Part shown: positions 59,388 through 64,000 of the stretch, piece after piece | How positions within the stretch are numbered: the first letter of the stretch is position 1 | Layout: the number at the start of each line of letters is the position of its first letter | DNA from: Ehretia macrophylla | Lineage: Eukaryota > Streptophyta > Magnoliopsida > Boraginales > Ehretiaceae | DNA length: 64,000 bases | NCBI GenBank assembly: GCA_037974665.1 | Contig: CM075777.1 | Span: 11,927,001 to 11,991,000 of the forward strand | Direction: 5' to 3' | Program-made: the position numbers and the translations under genes | Notes under the pieces: model-generated | What the model saw: the letters and a program-made list of their open reading frames with translations, nothing else | Database searches by the model: none | Told to the model about the DNA's origin: nothing

Positions 59388-61663
59388 CTATTTTGGAGGA
59401 GCTACGTTGGTTGTATCAGCCTCGTCCCCGACCTGGTCCATACCTTCTTGGACAAATTTTATCACCTTTTTAGCCTGGGACGTCAGGTTGGCCGAAAGCT
59501 CAGGAATCTCCCAGAACTCCGGCGGCGGAGCCTCCAAGATTTCAATATAGTCATTCTTGGTGGCAGGGAAAAAGGTCTTCGCTCTCTCCCGAGCTGCGAC
59601 TTGACCCCAGAAGTAGAATTCCAGCTCGGCATAGTTGGCCATGGCCCCACCTTCGGTGGCCAACCAGTTCACAGCCGCATCACTGGATTTGAAGGCTTCT
59701 ACTGCTTTATCTCATTCGGGGCCGACCCAGTCCACCAGATCCCGAAGCTTCGTCTCGGCTTCCCGCTGCTCCAGCTTGTAGCGCTCGATGTCCTTGGCCG
59801 CTGCTTCACGTCGGGACTTCTCCGTTTCAAGCTCCTTCTTCAGACGGTCGATCTCCATTGCGTCTGCCTTGCGCCTCTGGGCGGCCTCCTCCCTCAGAAT
59901 CTCAAGCTCGGCTCGGGCATCTATGTATCGCTGCTCAAGCTCGACGCAATTAGCCTGAGCCCTAGCCAAAAAGCTTGGAGTTGAAAAGATGTGGGACTCA
60001 GCCTGCGCAAAAAATGGCAAAACAATCAGACGAGCTGAAAAAAATAACCACAATAGCGCGGTCAAAAATGTCTCACTGTAACTATAGCCTTGCTCAGGTC
60101 TAGCGAAAGCTGCTCAACCAGGACCGTAGCCAGCTTGGGATCGCGAGCGAGCTTGGTCGCTTCCATGAAGTCTTTGCTGGGAGGGCTCACCTCCGTGGCC
60201 TTGCCTTTCCCGAAGTACTCGGTCCGAACCCGCTTCTTACTCTTAGGACGGGACGCTGAATGCTCCGGGATTGCCACTCCCGAGCTCGATCTCTTAGGCA
60301 AAGGAGACCCCGATGTCCCCTTGGAAGAGACTTTAGGGCCGACCTCGTGCACTTGGCTGCTGCCTCTGACCCTGAGCGGCACTTCCCAAGCCAGTTCGAA
60401 CTGAAACCTCACCACTGGCCTTGTTCTTCTTTCTCATCTGGGCATACGCAAGTTTTCTCGTATCTGCTATACTTGCAAAAAAGTAGAGGAAAGAAGTGAA
60501 AAAGAGCCGAAGGCCAACCTAAAAAGACTGGCAGACAGGATAATTGGGAGGTCGGGCACTAATCTTACGAACTGACCCTCTTCTGAGCTGGACCCTGCGT
60601 CCACTTCGAGCTCGGGAAGCAGGTTGAGGTGATCCTTCGTGAGGTCGGGTTGCCTACCAAATAGCTTGGACTTCCAGATCCGCTCCCATTTGAGCATACT
60701 GTCAATGTTTATCAACATCCCCGACGCGGGCCTCAGCACCGTGACTTCGTCGAGTTCCTCATCTGAAAGCTTGGAATCATCATTAACATTCTTCTTCAAG
60801 CTCGGAGTCCAGTCCGACCTGCATCCCAAGTTCACAGCCGACTCCACCCAATAATAGTCATTGTGTCAGCCCTTGTTGGAGGAATGCCACTTTGTGAATA
60901 TGGAGTTGCCGACCCGACCTACGAAGTGGAACCACCCTGGCTGTTTCGGGTTGGGCTTGTACACAAAGAAGTGTCTAAACCGGCGCAGGGTCGGCTTTAC
61001 TTTTTTCTCGAGGCAGAACACATAGAACGCCACCACCACGGCCCAACCATTTGACGACATCTGACCTGGGCTAAGCTCGAAGTAGTTCAAGATGTTGGTA
61101 ACGAAGCTGGGAAGTGGGAGCTGAATAACATTGAATGCAAGGTCATAGATGGTGAAATGGTCAGGAGGAGAATAGCAAGCCGATTCACGCCGACCTGGAA
61201 CCTTCAGGTTATGGTATTGGTCCACTGACCAGTTCTTCAGCCTAGCGTTAGCCATTTGCACCATGGAATGGCACTCACGCTTGCAACAGGCGAACAGCTA
61301 CTCGATCATCTTCCCTCGAGCTAAAGAAACACTGGTTGTAGCTGAGCTGCGAGGTCAGATTGCCTTAACCGGCACTATTTCAATCGGCTCCGCCGTAGAG
61401 ACTCCAGCTAAGTATTCTTGGGGCATCTCGACCCCCTCCAATTAGTTTAGCGGCTCCTCATCTTCTTTATCTTCCAAGTCTCTCAAGTCGGCCAAAAGAT
61501 CCGCATCATCCTCCTCTTGCGCCTGCCTGACCCCAATCACTTGGCAATCGTCATCACTCTCCCTGAGCCTAGATTGTCGAGCTGATCCGTGTGAGTCACC
61601 TTGACCTCTGTCGGAGGTAGACTCTGAGCTCGACGGACTCTCGTCCCCACCATAGGACCTCAC
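59388..61663 (-). pseudogene. Antisense gene of the Tat-like element (gene23-like)
   Basis: Minus strand, opposite to gag-pol. The first exon frame (61663 to about 60569) has an acidic Ser-rich N-terminus, then MVQMANARLKNWSVDQY..., LPLPSFVTNILNYFELSPGQ, NGWAVVVAFYVFCLEKKVKP and KPNPKQPGWFHFV. This is the putative 'gypsy-type transposon' / plant-mobile-domain-like protein found antisense in Grande and related elements. Stops fall at 61442, about 61355, 61303 and 60866. A GTAAGA donor at 60568 suggests an intron. Further exons (60415-60062, then 60002-59388) are a basic Ser/Pro-rich part and a coiled coil (AELEILREEAAQRRKADA) ending near DEADTTNVAPPK. Function unknown. Confidence 0.75.
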
Positions 61664-62127
61664 CTCTATCGCTTGGGAATCTTCCGACTCTGACCTCCCT
61701 ATCCTGTCTACAAATTAAAAATATATGTACAGGAATAACTAAAGGGAGTCGGGACGTACCTACGGCTCTAGCTGTGGAAGGTGACCCGACCTAAATTGGC
61801 TCCGAGCTAATTGATCTCGAGCTGAATACCCCGAGAAGCTTTTTGCTGAGCTAAAAGTGTCCGACCACTCTTGTATCCGACATGAAAGCTCCGAAGTTCG
61901 TTAGCAAAAGTGTGAAATGAATCTCGGATGACAAGGCCCTATTTATAGGCAACTCCTATAACTACCTCGGGAATCCCAAACGTCGCATCTTGTCATAACC
62001 GCCAGATGATGTGTCAGCCATCTGAAGGGTATGCGTCGCTAACGTGGCCATCCTCACTCCGTCGGCGTTGGGCACCTCCAGCTCGGAAACAACTCCCAAA
62101 TCCAGATCTCACCCTCTCAATCTCGAC

Positions 62128-62143
62128 TTGGGGGGAGGGGGAT
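62128..62143 (+). other. Polypurine tract of the Tat-like element
   Basis: ttggggggagggggat directly before the 3' LTR; start site for plus-strand DNA synthesis in this element class. Confidence 0.8.
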
Positions 62144-62627
62144 TGACGAGAAGGATTCTGAGTTGAGGTAAAATGTCCACACCGAGCTGAGTCAGGCTAA
62201 TCTGAGCCAAGCCTAGCATATTCAGCTATTGCCCAACCTAGATGCTGATCCAACCTCACCCCAACCCCGAAAAACCCCTATCTCGGTGCCAGCTGCTCTG
62301 ATGGGACATAAAGTTGCACCGCATTAAATGCCGTCAGCTCAGAATTTAATATAAATAGGGCTCTACCCCTTCATTTTGAAGGTAACTAATCATTCATGCT
62401 TTTAGCTACTTTGCTAGCTCGAACATACTAATCATTCGCACGCCCAAGGGGAAAATCCGGGTCATCACCCCGCATTTTCCTTCCTTTTCCTTGTGCAGGT
62501 TCAGTTGCCGACCTGAAAATTCAACTCGGAGGCCAACCTAAAAGTTCAGCTCGGAAGCCAACCTGAAAGTTCAGCTTGGTAAAGCGTAGCCGTACAACCT
62601 TAGCTGCGAGGATTTCTGACCTCGACA
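62144..62627 (+). repeat. 3' LTR of the Tat-like element (484 bp)
   Basis: TGACGAGAAGG...CCTCGACA. It aligns to the 5' LTR but lacks one 25-bp repeat unit and an ~18-bp duplication (gggacataaagc), and has many point differences, so the insertion is not very recent. Confidence 0.9.
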
Positions 62628-62973
62628 CTAGTAGAAATAGGATCTCTTTGGATCTGCTAATATTAGCTTAATCTTATTAAACTGTGTGAGACAATATGAG
62701 AAAGAGGGGAGACAAGGGCTATAGATCTCTATTTTGTGTATTTTGTTCATCAACATGGTAAAATATTCTTTTGTTTGCATATGGATGTAGACTTTGTCAA
62801 ATCACTCTTGATTCGTAACATTGTGAATGCCAACAATGAATTATTTCTAGAGATTCAACATTAGCTTAATGGTGGGTTACTCTCCCTAATAGTTGAAAGA
62901 CCAGCGTTTGAATCTCATAATAATGAGAGGTAGTGAGAGTAGGGGTTAAAAAAAATATTTCTTACTCATTATA

Positions 62974-63488
62974 TAACATCTTTAAATTAATACTCGATAA
63001 ATTAATAATTTATTTTAAATAATAAAAATGTCCCATCCCGACTGGGAAGCAGTGTAAAAAATAAATAATTTCAATAAAATTATAAAATAATATATTTAAA
63101 ATATTTCATTTGTATTTTATCAACCTAAATATTTCATAAATTAATAATTAGTTAAAAATTACATAATAAATTAACTATGAGATTAAAAAAATATGTTCTA
63201 ATCCTAATCCTGATACGAAATTAGAAATACTTTTTCTAATTCTACTAAATTAAAATTTTATCTTATAATCTCATTAAACTTTTTTACTTGTATTTTCAAA
63301 TTGATCTGAAAAAAAATATGAAGCACTTTTTTTAAAAAATACTATAAATATAGTATATTTACTATTAAGCCAAAAAAACTAAAAATATATCGATAATTAA
63401 TAATTATTAATTTGTCGATAAATTAATATCTAATTAAATTAATAAAATTTAGTAATTTTAATACTATTAATTTAAAGAGATTATATTA
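62974..63488. mobile_element. AT-rich MITE, copy C
   Basis: Third copy of the element at 13664 and 40146, again just beyond the NERD 3' end. Confidence 0.6.
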
Positions 63489-63657
63489 TAATTGCAAGCC
63501 ATAGTAAACTTTCCCAATTATCTTATCACAGCCTAACAATTAAAAGACTAGAACACTTTTACAAGGAATACATACAGATTGACAAGACATAACAGAGGAG
63601 CAACACAAGATATTCCATGACAAATAATAGCAATTCCACACGTACCAAGCAAGAAAA

Positions 63658-64000
63658 CTAAACGCTCAACACCATGGAAACTATTGAAGATAGCTTGCAT
63701 CTGCACACTTTATCAGAATACCGCGCTTGAAATAGGACCTTTGTGTTTGACCTCACCGACACAGTACTTGGCCAATCCGACACTTTCTTTGGCTCAGAAG
63801 TTGAAGCCCAGACAGCGTGGTAATCTCGAGGAGTTTTCTTTATTGTGACCGACGAGAGATCTGTATGCAATGTTCATAAAACATTTATTAGAATTGCAAA
63901 TGAAAAAATAGCTCATGTTTTACCCTATATGATGCTACATACCAAAATATTGAGGAACAAAATTTGTCACAATGATTTGTCTTCACTAAAATGGGGCAAA
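63658..64000 (-). CDS. NERD domain protein, copy C, last exon only (63860-63658), gene runs off the window
   Basis: Acceptor tgcatacag precedes 63860, exactly as in copy B. The exon encodes [18 protein letters not shown]...[16 protein letters not shown] and ends [12 protein letters not shown]-stop. It has a single WPS where B has DWPDWPDWP. 63861-64000 is intron 5. Whether the rest of the gene is intact cannot be seen. Confidence 0.8.

Larger units (their letters stand above)
52679..62627 (+). mobile_element. Ty3/gypsy LTR retrotransposon, Tat-like lineage (9949 bp)
   Basis: Flanked by CTAGTA at 52673-52678 and 62628-62633; copy B has the uninterrupted site (cctagtagaaatagg near 39796). Order: 5' LTR, gag, protease, reverse transcriptase, RNase H, a second RNase H, integrase, tandem repeat, antisense gene, purine tract, 3' LTR. 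Double RNase H plus an antisense gene between pol and the 3' LTR fits Tat-lineage elements (Grande, Retand, Ogre). It is more GC-rich than its surroundings. Many stops and at least three frameshifts show it is dead. Confidence 0.92.
52093..62820 (+). mobile_element. TRIM 1, copy C, split by the gypsy element
   Basis: LTR1 is 52093-52347; the primer site caggtatcagac is near 52365. LTR2 begins at 52602, is interrupted at 52679 by the gypsy element, and resumes at 62634 to end at 62820. Flanks TTGTA (52088-52092) and TTGTG (62821-62825) are the same as in copy B. Confidence 0.8.
47848..64000. repeat. Segmental duplication, copy C (runs past the window end)
   Basis: 47848-52678 matches B 34435-39790 and 62628-64000 matches B 39791-41240, interrupted only by the gypsy element. 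C starts inside MULE 2, so the junction cuts off that element's left half including its GRF gene. A ~0.5-kb piece present in B (38472-38965) is deleted. Confidence 0.85.

Noticed and set aside
1-64000. CRISPR array, tRNA or rRNA genes, prokaryotic operons
   Set aside because: No regularly spaced identical repeats with unique spacers, no cloverleaf candidates noticed, and the gene structure is eukaryotic.

Overview
The window is plant nuclear DNA, almost certainly from a eudicot. It is AT-rich and intron-bearing, with a long P-class PPR gene, MuDR-type transposons, FAR1-like transposase relics, TRIMs, LINE 3' ends, MITE hairpins and a Ty3/gypsy Tat-lineage element. I cannot name the species. 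No bacterial, organellar, tRNA, rRNA or CRISPR features were seen.

Layout. 1-8.8 kb holds one PPR gene (1384-6793, two coding exons around a 2.4-kb intron) and its flanks. From about 9.8 kb to the end lies a segmental duplication in three tandem copies: A (about 9.8-20.8 kb), B (31.6-47.1 kb) and C (47.8 kb to beyond the window end). Each copy carries a minus-strand gene for a NERD (nuclease-related domain) membrane-anchored protein. Copies A and B can be spliced into complete reading frames of 369 and 362 aa; C shows only its last exon. A also keeps a dead FAR1-like transposase fragment, shared with B.

The duplication gives an insertion order, because one copy often preserves the empty site of an insertion in another. 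Before the A/B split: FAR1 relic, NERD gene, intronic MITE and LINE fragments. After A split but before B/C: a 4.16-kb MULE (32570-36729, 9-bp target duplication, empty site in A) and a TRIM (39217-39989). In A only: a 621-bp MITE. In B only: LINE fragments and a second TRIM. In C only: a 9.95-kb Tat-type gypsy element (52679-62627) that split the 3' LTR of the TRIM.

Between A and B sits a second MULE (21352-31411), swollen to about 10 kb by a roughly 4-kb solo LTR that itself contains a 630-bp solo LTR. Its transposase frame runs about 2.5 kb with four nonsense codons.

The most interesting signal is shared by the two MULEs. Each carries, convergent to its transposase gene, a small gene for a protein with an N-terminal Met-Ser-Ser stretch, a GRF-like zinc finger and a C-terminal hydrophobic tail ending a few bases before the stop. 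Their TIRs both contain CCCTGTG-type boxes repeated about every 30 bp. This looks like a two-gene MULE lineage, organised like MuDR (mudrA/mudrB) but with an unrelated, tail-anchored accessory protein.
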